Assembly (NCBI GenBank): GCA_027475525.1
Contig: JAMWFC010000116.1
Location: 2,169,826 to 2,233,825 of the forward strand
Source: Macrolepiota albuminosa
Taxonomy: Eukaryota; Basidiomycota; Agaricomycetes; Agaricales; Agaricaceae
Length of the DNA: 64,000 nucleotides
Reading direction: 5' to 3'
A model generated the notes under the pieces. The model saw only the letters and a list, made by a program, of their open reading frames with translations. It was not told the DNA's origin and searched no databases. A program made the position numbers and the translations under genes. This document shows, piece by piece, positions 21,423 to 35,392 of this stretch. Position 1 is the first letter of the stretch. Each line of letters opens with the position of its first letter.

Positions 21423-23838
21423 ATGGCCACAGCGGTTGCACCTGTATCAGCTGCGCAAGCAATAGGTGAATACCTCCAGTCACCGGACGACCTTGCCAAG
21501 ATACCTGCATATAGAAAGAAATTGGAGAAGGAAAAGGCCTCTATCGACGCCAGGCTGAAGAATGGCGTCAAAGAACAACTTCAGGCTACACGAGAAGGGT
21601 TAAGAAAACTGATTAACACCCGTGACAATGTCCAGTCTATCAAGGATGAAATGGCGGCCATGGAACGGCAGTGTATGGACCCTCAGAACACAGTATCAAC
21701 GTTTGACCAGATCAGTCGAGTATGTTTCAATTCTTGGACTCTACGACTATGTTGAATATTACTCAAGGTCTCAATGGTCCACCGTAACTTTGAGTCGACG
21801 GAGGAGATGGTCAATAATTTACGCGAAATGGCCGGAGAGCTTGATGTCATTGAGAGAGTCCTCGCGCAAGATAGTGCAAACATCCTCGGCCCTGCTGAGA
21901 ACCTTCTTTCTATTCACTATCAACTCAACCAACTTGAGGCTTTCCGTAATCACACTATGCACCAAGCCAAACAAGCATCTCCTAGTTCACGAGCAAATCT
22001 ACAACGCCGGTTTGAACGTCTGAATCAAGTCATAGCGGCCTTTGATAACTACGTCCTGACACTTGCACGTAACATCCTATCCATTGTTCGAGCGGGTCAC
22101 CCAGATGTTGTGGTGCGGCTAATCAAGATTGCAGAAGTCGAGGGTAAGGAAGACGAGAAGGTATTTGTCTTCTTGGGCAAGAAACTGTGGATAGCACTGT
22201 TGAATATCTTTGATAGGCCGTAGTCATACGTCTAGTAAAGAAGGCCGCAAAATGGAGTGCTGCGTCAAAATTCAAGTCAATGCAGGCCAATGCTCGTGTT
22301 ATCAAGCATTACCGGTCCAAAATCACCAAGGCGATTACCGAATCCATCAAAGATAAATTTCAGGAAGCATACAAACGCGATGCACAAAATCCTGCTTCCT
22401 TTCTTTCTAATCTTGGATGGGTATATCAAGATATTATACGGATTGAAGAAGAAGTCGTACCCTGTTTCCCGGCGGATTACGAGATTTACTCTCTATATAT
22501 CCGCGAATATCATCGAGCTCTTAATGCAACGATCAAGACGCTGGCGCTTTCAGGACCCGAAGCAGGTGTCTTGCTGACTCTTCATGAATGGCTCAAGGAG
22601 TACAAAGCAAATATGAAGGAGCTCAACGTCCCATCTGATCTCCTCGAACCGCCTCTTTTAGATGGAAAAGAACAGTCTCTTATCGAAGACTATCTTCAGC
22701 TCATCATCAAAAAGCTTGATGAATGGTCTGCCAACTTGCTGAAGACAGAAATTTCCGAGTTCACTAAACGCGAGGAACCACCAGAAATCGACAGTGATGG
22801 CTTATACGGCACCCAAGGTGCTGTTATCCTTTTCCAAATGGTGAATCAGCAGGTCGATTTGGCCACAGAGAGTGGACAAGGTGCCATTCTGGCTCGTGTT
22901 GTGAGCGAGACGAATCGTGTCATGAAGGGGATACAAGATAAATGGGTTAAGACTATCGAAATCGAATACAAGAAGCAGATAGAGAAACCTGACGAGGTGG
23001 CAGGTGGTCTTGTCGAGTATTGCATTGCCCTCGCCAATGATCAAATCAAATCTGCAGATTACGCGGAAGCACTCCTTTCCCGTCTCAAACCACTTGTATC
23101 GGAGAAGTACCGTGTCACTATCAATGACCGATTGAACGATGCAATCGAAGGTTACCTCGATGTGGCAAAGAAATGTACCCAAACACTGATCGACATGATT
23201 CTCAATGATCTTAAACCTGCGACCAAGAGTTTGTTCCAGCAGGTTTGGTATGATGGAATCGTGGTACAAATTGTAGAAACAATGCGCGACTACATGGCGG
23301 ACTACCAAAGTTATCTCAACCCTTCACTTCTTGAGCTTCTCATTGACGATCTTCTTGACGCCTTCCTCGTTTCCTATCTCAACGCGCTTGCAAACTCGCC
23401 AAAACTCAGAATGCCTGCTGCGACAGATCGGATTCGGGAAGATGTTGGACTTACGTTTGCGTTCTTCAGCACGCTGAAACCTGCCAAAGAAGTTGAGCAG
23501 TCTTTTGAGGTGATCGAGATGATACTATCACTACTCGAAGCTTCGAAAGACATGGTTTTTTTGTCTTTCTGGTCGTTTGCGAAGGTACACGGACCTAATA
23601 TTAATTTTGTTGAGGGAATCATGAAGGCGAGAGGCGACCTTGACCGTTCATCAGTTAGTGAAGTGATGGAGAGCGTGAAAAGGAAAGTTAAAGAGGAAGG
23701 GTTGACAGATCGTAAGTCATAAAGCGCTTCATTTTGCGTGTTTGATTTGTTGACAGTAAATTTGCAGCCCCAGAACCTACGATAATGAAGAAAGTGAATA
23801 TTCAAACATCATTTTCTCGATTCTTGCGCACGAACTAG
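21423..23838 (+). CDS. SEC6: Exocyst complex subunit Sec6
   Basis: Core subunit of the octameric exocyst, which tethers secretory vesicles to the plasma membrane at growing tips and septa. Four exons: 21423-21719, about 21769-22160, about 22220-23712, and a short last exon ending at 23838 (FSRFLRTN). The N-terminus is a coiled-coil region (KKLEKEKASIDARLKNG, TRDNVQSIKDEMAAME). The long third exon is the all-helical Sec6 domain (LGWVYQDIIRIEEEVVPCFP, VLLTLHEWLKEYKANM, QQVWYDGIVVQIVETMRDYM, LLIDDLLDAFLVSYLNAL). Overall length (about 740-750 aa) is normal for fungal Sec6. It ends 128 bp from the convergent QNS1 stop. Confidence 0.93.
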
Positions 23839-23966
23839 GCATACTTCACTCGTCACGGTTGTAACGTACTTATTTATATCTTCTTTTCATCCGTCAATCA
23901 TCTGTATTAGTTTATTCAATATCTCCCGAGTCTAATTACAACATGAGCTCATCCTCCAGATATCGT

Positions 23967-26900
23967 TCATTCGGTCTTGGCTTTATCGACGGTACTACTT
24001 TGTACTGATCTATCTGGTAACACTGCTGCAACCTCGTCGATTTTCTTAAATTGCCACGGGAAACGGGATGGATATAAGAAAGGGCGCATGTCAAACCCTA
24101 TTGCAAAAGGAGGTGACGCCATGAAAAGACACTGAATGGAATAAAGAACTGACTGTTGTCATCAGGGCTATAGGATTCCTATGACCAATGTATGAGACGG
24201 GGTGTTAATGATGCAGAGGGAAATCTACCGCGTGGTAAGCAGGTGTCAAGGTTGTCATCTTGTGCCGGTTTCTTGCGTGTTCGAAATAAAATAATTTCAC
24301 TTTCTCCGCGATCTGTAGCTGTGTTAGTAGACGGGCTGATGACAGGTCACAAAAACAAAAGTACCTGTATAGGTGACAAGAAGGAACCCCATTCATGGAC
24401 TAACTTCGTGAAAGTGCTGTAAGGACCGCATTTATCAACTTTGCGGAGTCGTCCGAACACAGATAATTCGTCGTAAGTCATGCCCATGTCGGCCTACATG
24501 AATGTTAGGAATATACATGATATGATCGGAATTCACGCCCACTTCGTCTGACTGCACGTAATTCTCTGTTATAGGTTCCAGTTCAGCCGTAGGCACCGCA
24601 GTGAGGAAACTAAACAAAATCATCCAGTAGTCAGAGCGCACAGAAGAGTGGAGCTAACCTCGCTAGGATCGGTAAGTCAAACGATCGCTCGGCGTAGGCA
24701 ATAAACTTTTTTAAATCTGTCTTGCTGATCCCACCAATGGGATTGATATCAGCTGCGGAGTGTTAAGCAGGTTAGCGAGCTCAGCGAGATGCAACATAAT
24801 CGGCAACGGCAACGAACCAGAGGAGCAATCATATTTCGTCAAGTATCCACGAAGGCTAAATAAATAATCAGCATAATGATGAAGAAAAAGCTCAGGCTCC
24901 ACCTTTCGTCGACGTTGGCACTGCCAAGCACAAGCAAACCTCCTGATCTGCCACGTACAAAGGGTAGAAGTTGGGCAAACATATAAGCCAGCACCATACG
25001 AAGCCTTGCCTGTGTGAAAGTCTGATCAGTCAACAGACAGAGAATTAAAGATAGGCGGACTTGAATGTTTTGAAGCGCAAGATTCTCCGCATTAGTACCT
25101 CCATGGCTTCTGAACTGTGGGCGAATGCCTGTCACAAACCCGAAAAGGTTCCTGACAGCAGTCACTACACTGTCCATATTGAAGTCAATATGATAGCTAA
25201 GTGGCGTTATATAAGACCTCTGTTACTTTTGTGTAATTTCGACACACCTTCCAATCGCAGAAGAGAGCTGCTTAGCACGTTTCCTGGTCTCTGCACTCGA
25301 ATTTTCCGTGCCCATGTAACAAGTATGGAAAATTCTGCCGGTAAATTCGCGAGGATCAGTGGGAATGTAATCCGAGTCCTCAGGTTCTCCCGAGATGCGT
25401 CTCGCGTCCGCAATTACCATTTGGTCTGTCATTGCTCATATAGTGATGGTCAAGGGCTTTAACAACTGATGTCAACTGACCTCCACGCTTTGCAGCTTCT
25501 GTCACAAGCCGAGACATGGAATAAACTATGACGGCTGTGGCGCAACTGTCAATTCCACCGCTAAGTGGAACAAAATACCCCTGAGTCCGAGATCGCCGAA
25601 GATAGTCCCAGAGCCAGCATGCGGGGCCTAGTCTGGCAGATGTTTAGTTTTATCTTTATAGATACAGACTTGGATGGAAAACATACGCGATCTCTTCTTC
25701 AGGCGAATGAAATCGAACATCAATAGAATTATTTCCAACGAGGATGGCTGTTTCTTTTCCAGTAATTTCGTCAAATTTTCCACGGGACAAAGCGAAGGGT
25801 ACTTCAATTCTGTGATACCTTTCAGCAGAAGCAGCTTGCATGCTTCTGCTGCTCTTAGCACGATGTGCTCGGACGTCTTCGATATCAATGGTGGCGCTGA
25901 CGACCTCTACATCGTTCAAGGAAAACTGCGAACCTTGCGCGACGATACGTCCGTTAACGGCAATCATGGCACATCCGTCATAGTAGAGACGATCGCCATC
26001 ACAACCTTGTTGGTTGGCATACAAATAGACCCCGCCCAACTGCACAAGAACAGAAAACCAGTGAGACATGGATAGGCTTACATTGTGAGTTGAGCCATCA
26101 CCTTCAAAGTGGCTTCCTTAATAAGTTCTACTCTGGTATAGAGCTTACGAAGCTCATGGTGGCTTCCGCTAGAGTTGGTAAAGATTTCAACCCCGTCAAG
26201 ACCCATAAGAATGTGAGGACTGCTAGTGAATCAGGACCAAGACAAATCAAAATAGGTGCTACCTACCTAGCAGGTGTGAACAGTTCTTCACACAGTTCGA
26301 CACCGAAACAGGTGTCCAGTGTGCTAATGACTGCATCACCAAAAGGAACTTTTGTCTAAACAAAAAAGTATAAAAAGTAATCAAGTGAGAGAAAAGGCGT
26401 CATACTTGTTTTGTGACAGCCTGTATGATCCTTGGAAGATAATGATCTTCCCATTGTCTGTGTTTCGTCCAAGGAGTAAAATAACGGAGTTCACGATAGT
26501 TCCCGTCATTCGCGAGCCACATCTTGGGTCTAATAAGCAAAATTTTGCGATCATGTATAATGACACGGCAGTTATAGATGACGTTTTTATGCACAATTGG
26601 CCTACACACGATGGTCACAAATTACTACGCAGCGAAATAATTTAGAAACGTGCATGCCGATATCACAGACGATTCCCATGGCCTCTTCTGAAACCAAAAT
26701 CTTGGCTAAGACTTCCCAAGAATGGAGGACCGTATCGCCTAGGAAAATAAGCTGACTGATGACTTTTGGCATAGATCGTTCAGGATGAGAGACCTTCTAG
26801 AAAATGATCCAAGCATCCGTAGCCTCTGCGATAATTGAGAAAAAATACGAAAATCTCCGTTCAACAAATAACGCACGGTATCTCTAATTCTGGACCCACT

Positions 26901-27179
26901 CGCAGAGTTGCACCACTCTCTTTTGCAATCGCGATACTTGCCAAAATACGTTCCATATTACCCTGAGAAGAATCGATCCGAGCATGATCGTGTGACGCTA
27001 GTAGCACTCACTTTAAAGTCCAAAGCCCATTGATTTAACGAACTAGATTATAGATCATAAAGTTGTTTCAGCCTAAAGCACATACTTCATACCATCTAGA
27101 ACATAGTTAGTATGGATGATCTTATGTATGAAGTAGAGTAGTTTAGTTCGTACGTTGCCAACGTTATCAAGTGTCCCAT
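23967..27179 (-). CDS. QNS1: Glutamine-dependent NAD+ synthetase
   Basis: Last step of NAD+ synthesis: amidation of nicotinate adenine dinucleotide with ATP and ammonia from glutamine. The gene is cut by many introns. It starts MGHLITLAT (ATG at 27179) and continues [20 protein letters not shown] after a first intron of about 100 nt. The N-terminal nitrilase/glutaminase half shows [15 protein letters not shown] and [10 protein letters not shown] (about 26345-26275, catalytic Cys) and [16 protein letters not shown]. The synthetase half shows [15 protein letters not shown] (about 25575, ATP-pyrophosphatase loop), [57 protein letters not shown] and a last exon [12 protein letters not shown]. All segments I tested splice in frame, so the gene looks intact despite its broken appearance in raw frames. 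Confidence 0.92.
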
Positions 27180-27561
27180 CGTGGCTTGAAGTGTTGCAAG
27201 GTTGTAAGGAGAAAGTCACATCGGAAACGGAACATCTCCGAGAGTCCGACCTATGACGCGGGACGTCATTAACAACTGCCCTGTAACCTGTTGACACGCA
27301 AATATTCACAGGTTCTCATGTCCAAACATGCTCAAAAGTCGACTGATAAAAAACAGGTCATTCGAGTATGTAAGATATTATGTCGTATGGTGCTCGTGAG
27401 GTTGATGAATGTCTGTCTAGTTTACGAAACCCATTATGGTAATAACTATGGAAACAAATATGATGTATGCTGCAAACGAAAGCTGTAGAGGATGAGGTTG
27501 GTCAATACAGAACAGATGAGTGAAATCTTTTCTATGCATAAGACGGAGGGCCTAAAAAAGT
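27180..27561. other. Intergenic region between ACC1 and QNS1
   Basis: Both neighbours are on the minus strand, so this 382-bp stretch holds the ACC1 3' UTR and the QNS1 promoter. No further gene is seen. Confidence 0.5.
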
Positions 27562-30500
27562 TTAATGTATGCAAATGGGTAATGGAGAAGGGAACCCACC
27601 AGGTGATGCTCTGGACTGAAGGACGGTCATCAGGGATGCTTTTTCTTCCGAAGTGAGATGGTCAAACAGACGCATCAAACCGTCCAGCGTTGCTTTGCGA
27701 TCTTCTTTAGTTAAATCGATCAGGCGGCGCATGAGATGATCAGCTTTGAGTTGGGTGACCGTTTGGGACAAGTCAAGGTTCTCAAGCGCCTCTGCAACTT
27801 TGCGGTAGTCCGATTGTGGTTCAATTTGTACCAAGGAGTCCAATAATCGTGTGCGGTAGTGCACAGTGGAGTTTGGCGAAGCCTCTGCGATGTTTGCTAG
27901 AGCAACAGATTTGGCAATGCGGGCTCGGACAGCCCAGTAGAAATGTCTTCGAGCGTTCTTCCAGACCGCGGGTTTAGCGCAACCTTTTGCTTCCATACGA
28001 CCCGTCCGACTAGCATGTGGATGTCACAATTGGCATGCGATGACGAAAAACGAAGAAGCAACTTACTCGTGAAGATCAGCATAAAGAAGTGCGATCTGTT
28101 TATAGGTCGGTTGCAGAAGCGATTCTCGTTGAGCCATCTCTGCTGCTGCCGCTGCTTTCTCCTCCGGTGTCTTAGACGGGTCCTTGGTGTCACGCTTCAG
28201 AGAAGCGTACAAGGGGTCAAGACGCTCCATAAGAGCCAGGATTTTTTCGCGACGCATCTTGATCTCGACAACACCCTCAGGTTCGAGGACACCCGCACGA
28301 GCCTCCACATCAGCATACATTTCCATCTGTTCCGAGTTAATTGATGGATCTAGAACAACCCATGCACCTCCGCGAAGCTCGCCATTGGGAACAATGTAAA
28401 CAAAGACAGGTTGCTTGTAACTTGAGAGGCCGTCAACAATCTTCGACCCCTGTTTGAGTACTTCATCATACATGTCCTGTTGACCACCTGAAAAACCACG
28501 CCAATTGGCGAAGATGATCAAAGGAAGACCCTCGCGATTGAAATCAAAAATAGCTTGAGCAGTCTTGTACGCAGAGTTAGGATACCAGACTTGACCAGCT
28601 TCCATGATGCGCTGCTCAAAAGAAGCGGGATTGGCAGGATCAGCAGGTACGATGCGTTCAATGGTACGGGTTTCAACAGCGATGACACCTATAGGGATGC
28701 CTCCGAGGCGAGCACGTCCAATGACGACTGTTTGCGCCCATCCACTTAATGTCTCCTGGAAAGATCCCTTATCGAAGAAACCCGACAGCCATTTTGAGGT
28801 TTGTTCATCAACCTTGCCTTCTATGAACCACCGCGGATCGTATACACCCTTCGGAGGTGTATAATCAATGTCACGATCCCAGCTGTCTGCTGTCTCTCGC
28901 ACGGGCAGGGGAGCACCTTTGAATTCAGGAATGTAGGACAGCCACTCAAGGATCTGAGTCGCGCCTTGCAGATCACTACTTGCCGTAAGGTGTGATACGC
29001 CATTCTTGTGCATAATCTGCGTTCCTCCGAGTTGCAAATTGGAGGTATAGACCTCACGGCCAAGTACCTTATTGAGGGCGCCTGCACCAGTGAGAATGAT
29101 GGGTTGACCTTCGACTTGCACTGCACGCTCGCCCGGCCAAGTACCTTATTGAGGGCGCCTGCACCAGTGAGAATGATGGGTTGACCTTCGACTTGCACTG
29201 CACGCTCGCCAGGCGGACGAGGTAAGCCCCAATACCAACAGAACGTGCAGTAACAAGGGTGATAGTGAAAATGTCGTCGTAGGCGCGCGAGGTTTCGCCA
29301 GCAATGAGACCTGATCCTCTGAGCGATTCAACGCCAAGGCCTTCTTGCAGACCAATAAGATCAGTTATCTTGTGACGACGTTCGCCACCTTCCTCGATCT
29401 CAATAGTACGCACTGCATCTCCTCCTTTTTCTTGAAGTGTAAGATAGTTTTCGGGAGTAAGATATAGGTAGTTGATTCCCTTTTCAGGATGAGCGTCATC
29501 GTTCCATGCGGCAGAAAACAAAGGCCAAATTTCTTCAGCGATACCAATGCGGGCACCAGAATTGGCAGACAAATAAATGCGAGGAAGGCCGCGTTCACGG
29601 GCATATTGGGTTACGAGGTAGAAGAACTGGTCCTCAACGGGACCGAAGGATCCAATTTTGTAGGTGATGTCGTTAGAAATCACAACAACCTTGCGCCCCA
29701 TCGGGAACTCGGGAGTGCGAAGGTTGAACACCCAGGCCACCATACCAAAGGTATTGTTGCCAGGGGCTCGATCAACTTCTGTCAGTTGGTCATGCTCGTC
29801 CAGCACAAGCTCCCTAGATTCCAGAAATACCTTGGGCACATTCAGTGAAGGGTCGGTGGCTCTCGACTTAACCCACACATTGTGCAGGGCTTTTGAGAAG
29901 AGATCTGGGAAGTCGTATACGTAAGTGGTGCCGATGAGATGGGCTTGATAACGTTTTGGCTGCAAAGATTCTTTGGTGGGATATGCTTGATGTACGGGTT
30001 GAAGGTGCAGGGGACCTTTGTCACCAATTGATTTTAAGATGGTAGTTCCTTTGTCGGTTGTGATTTCTTGGTATCCGTGGTAGTTGACAATGAAGCCAGA
30101 GACGTTTTCGATGATACAGCGAATTGGTGTCACGTTGCCTTCATTATCTTCCAGAGTTATTCTGATTTCCGAGCCCGTAACGTGAAGGCGCCACAGTCGC
30201 TTTCCGTGTCGCTCGATGAACCCGGAGATGGCTGCAAGAACGTCTTCGTAGGTGACAGGAAGGTTATAAACGAAGTTCATGAAAATGTGATTACAGTCAG
30301 CACCTCGATATTGGGCACTGACGACTTCCAATGCATCCAAGACAGAAGTAACGAGGCGGTCAGTCTCAGAGATCAGGTATTCTGCCATACTCATGGTTCC
30401 CCTAAGGCGACCAGGACGGACAAGGGCACGGATGAAGAATCTGTTATCAAGTTGATTCTCCCGTGCAACGGCATGGTAAATATGAATTTGCTTTGCTTCA

Positions 30501-33500
30501 ACAAAGCAAGGTTTCAAGTTATAATGAGACAGGCGGCTAAGTTCTAGCTGGAAAGCAAGGGCGGGCTCGATGTTGCGAATGGCTTGCTCTTCTCCCCAAG
30601 TGCTGCCAAAATCACGCAATGTATAATAGACAGGGTATTGACCACGGCGACAAATTAGGACGGAGAGGCGGCGAACACCGCGGCGGGCAAGGATGTCTTT
30701 CTGAGAGTTGACGAACTGAGTAATAGTAGTCGTCCAAGAGCTTTCCGGCATATCATCCTCATCACGGAAAATGCGAAGAGCCACGTTGACGACGTTGGGC
30801 GGTTGGCTGTCTGGACCGTAACGCTGACAAAATTCCTGGTAATCAAACACAGGGAGCATCGAAACAACCTTTTCAAAGCCCCGGGAAAGGGTACTAATGC
30901 TAGGAAAAGAGGAGATAACACCTGTCCGGACAGGCTGCGATTGATGACGATTGATCATATATGTCAAGTCGCTCACAGAACCCGAACGTCGAGTTTCCCT
31001 ATAAAAAAAGTTAGAAAGCTCTACAAGAATCCAGTGAAAAGATATACCCAAGACGAGGTGTCGAGGGCGGCGAATGCGACTGGCCTAGGTTAAAGCGCCA
31101 AGTGACAATGTTGGGGACTTCTCCATGGTCAAGAGCGTCACCTTCTTCGTAATCAATGGAAAGTAATGTGTAGGCCCTGTATGCACGACGGATATACACT
31201 TCGAAAGCAGCTGATGAAAGAGTTAGGATCAGGAGACATATTCGCATGGAAAACGAACCAAGAGAAACCATTGAGTCCTCATGACTGAAAAAGGCCGGAA
31301 GGACGTCATAAACCGTATAACGAGAGTCACTGAGCTCCTTCAGCACTTCTGCAGACGGTGTCCTATAAACATGTCAATGACATGACTTCTAATAAACAGA
31401 AAGCACATACCTAGGACCCTCTTGGCCTTGTTCGCCGTAATAATTGTTATACACTGAGTTCTTGAGGATAGCTTCCATTTGGACCAAGCGCTCTTCATAA
31501 GAAGGCATCTGACCAAGGATGAGAACCTCTCGCGCCTTCAGAGACACTGTGATGGATGATCTGGTAGTTTGATGTAAGTATTGGAAGTTACGAAGGTTAA
31601 GCAAAATCTTACTTCGGCTCAAGAGCGGCCAGACCTTGCAATGCCTTATAAAGCCGTCCTTCAGTGTTTGAAACATTGAGGTTGCTAATCTTGACGTAGT
31701 CAAGGACAGCCAAAACCAACTTCGCCTTGCTCTGCGCCTTGATATGGCTTAGGACGAGGCTGACGACCTTGTCAAGATCGTCCTTATGTTGATCGCGAAG
31801 AGCGAGAACACGGGCTTCGATGCTACCTCCAAAGAGTTTCTCTGTAGATGCATAACGCTCCAACAAAGAAGCAATCACTGCAGTCTCGTGCCCTTTCAGT
31901 CCACCCTGATACCTCTCGAGAACCCCAGAAAGGGTACCGAGTGAAACGCGGAACATAGCACGATCTTGGGGAAGAATATTATCCTCAATGTAATGTTCAA
32001 TCACTTTCTTAATGCGAACGGCAGGGAATTCGGCGTTGTCTCCCTTCGTCTTCGCGGCGTCGATAACGTGTCTGATGCTTTCCTCGAGCTTGACGGGTAT
32101 GCGACCTGAGAGGGTAGAGAGGATAGCAATGACTTCAGAAAAGGGAAGTTCCGGATCATGAAGTGAGTCGATAAGGTCCTTCAATGTTGATGCCATGACG
32201 GCTTGGTTGTCGAAGCCATCGAGGATGTCATGTAGGATACCTATACATCTTACATACCTCTGGTGAGGCTTGTTACCAACAACACCGGGGACACCCATGG
32301 CTGGAAGTTGGCCTTCAAAAGGTTTTGCGTGCTTGACGCGAGCAGGATCGTCCAGTGTTAATATACCAAGGATATCTCCAGGCTCCAGAGACACTCCTGG
32401 CTGTTTGATAAGCTGCACAACACCGTCTTCAGACGCAACCAGGGGCATATACATCTTCATGACCTATCAAGCTTTTACGTGAGGCAAGCCAGAAGGATTT
32501 ATAGATACCCTACGAACCTCGATTTCGGCATATTGTTCACCAGCATTTATGTGGTCACCACTATCGACGAAGAAACGAATCAGTTTCCCTGGACTGGGGC
32601 TTCGAAGTTGGGTAGGATCATTCTCCTGCTCAATCAAGCAGGTTTTAGCATCAACCATTAGTCGGAGAGCGCCAACTTCCTCTCGCCAATAGATGGAGTG
32701 ACTCTTGCCATCCAATAAGACAAGCAGCCCCCCATCAGCAAGAGGGCGTGCGCCAACCATGGTTCGTCCTCCATTGAGATAAAGTGTCCATACGGTCGAG
32801 GATGAACGAGCGGCAGTGAAGGAATAACGAATGTTCTCATAGATGAATTCGATGCCAAAGACCGTCTTCAAAACATCCTTAGCAGGAACTTGACCTTTAT
32901 CAAGGACTCTTTTGTACTCGGTCCAGCAAGCTTCCGAAGCAAGGTAAGCCTTGGTGACAGCACCACAAATAACTGCCAGTGTGGCATCTGGGCGTTCAGC
33001 GGTAAGTTTATTGCTGATCAGAGAGTCCAACCAGCCCGTCGTAAAATTATTCTCCTTGAACGCTTCCAGCTCAAGGAGTTTGATAAGATATTCGACGGTA
33101 GTCCTGAAGTCGCCTCGAATGCTAAGCTCCTTCAGTGCAATGATCATATTCTTCCTACTCTCGCTGCGATCTTCGCCGTATGCGAAAATATGACCGAATT
33201 GTGAATCAGCAAACTCATGGAGTCCACCTGCAGTAGCGACGGAGAAGTAGCCCCACACGTTGGTGCTGGAGCGGAAGTTGAGCTCCTGTATGGATCCTGA
33301 AGACGGTTTGAAACCAGCATCTGGGTTCTCCGCAGTAATACGAACGGCAACGACGTGACCCTTGGGACGCGGCTTACGCTGAAGCTGGTTGGCGTCAGGC
33401 TTGACCATATCGAAATCAATTTCTGAGGAGCCATTGGGTGCCACACCATACAATTGGCGGATATCTCGGATTCGGTGCAAGGGTATGCCCATAGCAACTT

Positions 33501-34918
33501 GAAGCTGGGCAGCCGGAAGGTTAACTCCTGTGACCATCTCAGTCGTGGGATGTTCGACTTGGAGACGGGGATTAAGTTCCAAGAAGTAGAAGTAGTCCTC
33601 AGAAGGGCTGTAGAGATCTTCGGACACCTGATGTCAGTAGAAACTCTACGCTGTGTGCCTGAGCAGAAAACTCACATTCCACAGTGCCAGCACTGACGTA
33701 ACCTACGAGTTTCGACAGGCGAACAGCTGCCTTCTCCATCTTTTCAAAAGTTTCCTCTTTCGCTATAGTTACAGGGGCCTCTTCGATAATCTTCTGGTGC
33801 CGACGTTGCACCGAGCAATCGCGACCAAACAGCGAAATAGCATCGCCATATTGATCAGCGAGAAGCTGGACTTCCAAGTGACGTGCTTGACCAGCGAGCT
33901 TCATGATAAAGATGGGTGATCCTGTAGACCAGGTAAGTCATATATGTAATAAGAATGAGAATCAATAAGTGATACCTGGAATTTCTCCGACAACCGCATG
34001 ATACGCGTTTTTAAATGCGTCGGGTGATTCGACCTTTCTAATACCCTTTCCACCACCGCCTTCACTTGCTTTGATCATAACAGGCCAGCCGATCTCTTCT
34101 GCACGTCTTAAACCGTCCTCGACATTCGTCACACATGCTTCAGCATATGCCTTGTCGGGCACTGTGACGTATCCGGCTTCTGAAAGAACTGTTTCTGAAA
34201 CCCCCGTTCCAGACCAGGGCATCGTAGGGACGTCCGCACTCTGCGCGACAATGGTACTAGAGATTTTGTCACCCAGACTTCTCATGGCATTTCCTGGAGG
34301 ACCTATGAATACAATCTTGTTCTTGCTCGCAGCCAAACTCTCGGGAAGACGCGGATTTTCGGACGCATGTCCCCAGCCTGCCCAAACGGCATGGACGCCG
34401 GCACGTTCAGCGACATCTACGATGAGATCGACGTTCGCATAATTATTGTTGTTTGTACCCCCTGGTACTTCAATATATCGATCAGCCATACGGATGTATT
34501 CCGCGTTAACTTTCAGATCCTCAGGGGTTGCCATCACGGTGAACTCAACCTCGCGTTCACGACCGAATGTTTCGTAACTCCATAGTCGGATGGACCTGAT
34601 CTCCTTCACGGCAGCGATACCTATGTCGACCAGTTGATAGAAAATATAAGGAAAAAATGTTCTAAATACCATTATTGGCAATAAGAACCTAAAGCTCGAG
34701 ATTAGTTGTTCATCGGTCTCCAGCTAGGCGTGTTGTGCTCACTTTTGTGATTACTGTGTGACCGCCGTTCTTCTTCACAAAATCTGTAACGCTACCAGCC
34801 GGAGCATTTTCAACAGAATTTCCGCCTGTTACAAAACACGTCAATATTATGATTTGACCAAAATGTATTAACGCGTACCTATAAAATGCTGGACTTTGGA
34901 ATGGTCATATGCCGACAT
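27562..34918 (-). CDS. ACC1: Acetyl-CoA carboxylase (multidomain)
   Basis: Cytosolic enzyme that makes malonyl-CoA, the committed step of fatty acid synthesis. ATG at 34918 ([13 protein letters not shown]), then [18 protein letters not shown] opening the biotin carboxylase. ATP-grasp motif [14 protein letters not shown] lies near 34065-34020, and [17 protein letters not shown] near 33580. The biotin site VMKM falls at about 32464-32453, just after an intron; its Lys carries biotin. The central domain follows, and the carboxyltransferase half occupies about 31050-28060 ([45 protein letters not shown]). The C-terminus is [20 protein letters not shown]. In the carboxyltransferase region the frame is broken by an exact 77-bp tandem duplication (29057-29210), and one G is missing at its edge. 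With one copy removed and that base restored, [14 protein letters not shown] would read straight through, so an assembly error is likelier than a dead gene. Confidence 0.93.
29057..29210. repeat. Perfect 77-bp tandem duplication inside ACC1 (site 3 of 4)
   Basis: 29057-29133 (starting cggccaagtacc, ending cgctcgcc) is repeated exactly at 29134-29210, and flanking bases differ immediately on both sides. It lies in the middle of a coding exon and shifts the frame. The upstream frame also lacks one G at the 29210/29211 edge. Confidence 0.95.
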
Positions 34919-35392
34919 GGCGATTCAAAAAAGCGGACGCCTGGCGAGAATTACGTGCAGGGACCGTAATTTTGAAGGGTGAAGAAGAGAAAAGCAATAG
35001 AAAGAAGACTGCCGTTTTAAATTAAACTGCACACTCCTCTGGGGTCAAACTTATGATCGACCCCAAAATTCATGATGCATTACGTCAGCGACTCTGGTCT
35101 GTCCCTTGCCAACTCCGTATTTCAAGTTAATGGGCGTTCACTTTCACAAATGCTTATGGCTATCATTTGTTCAGGGACGAGGATGACCTTTCTTTCTTTC
35201 TGGCTCAATAAAACAAATTCCTGCTGAAGGACGCCTTTACAGGGTAACGATGACCCAACTTGAGAGCTTGTGTGTGAAGTAATCATGACGTTTTCCGACA
35301 TAACTTGCCGCTTACTGGCTTACGGAGCAGAGTTTACCCGCGGCTCAGTCTTCCTGAAGAAGGTGGTATGCCATAAGAGCACAACATGGAAT
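34919..35392. other. Intergenic region upstream of ACC1
   Basis: 474 bp holding the ACC1 promoter and the ARPC2 3' end (both minus strand). No other gene or clear promoter motif is seen. Confidence 0.45.

Noticed and set aside
22802..23308. Minus-strand 168-codon frame inside SEC6
   Set aside because: Shadow of the strongly conserved Sec6 helical domain on the plus strand.
23967..27179. QNS1 as a decayed pseudogene, because raw frames look fragmented
   Set aside because: Joining exons at GT...AG sites restored every conserved block that I tested without stops, so dense introns explain the fragments.
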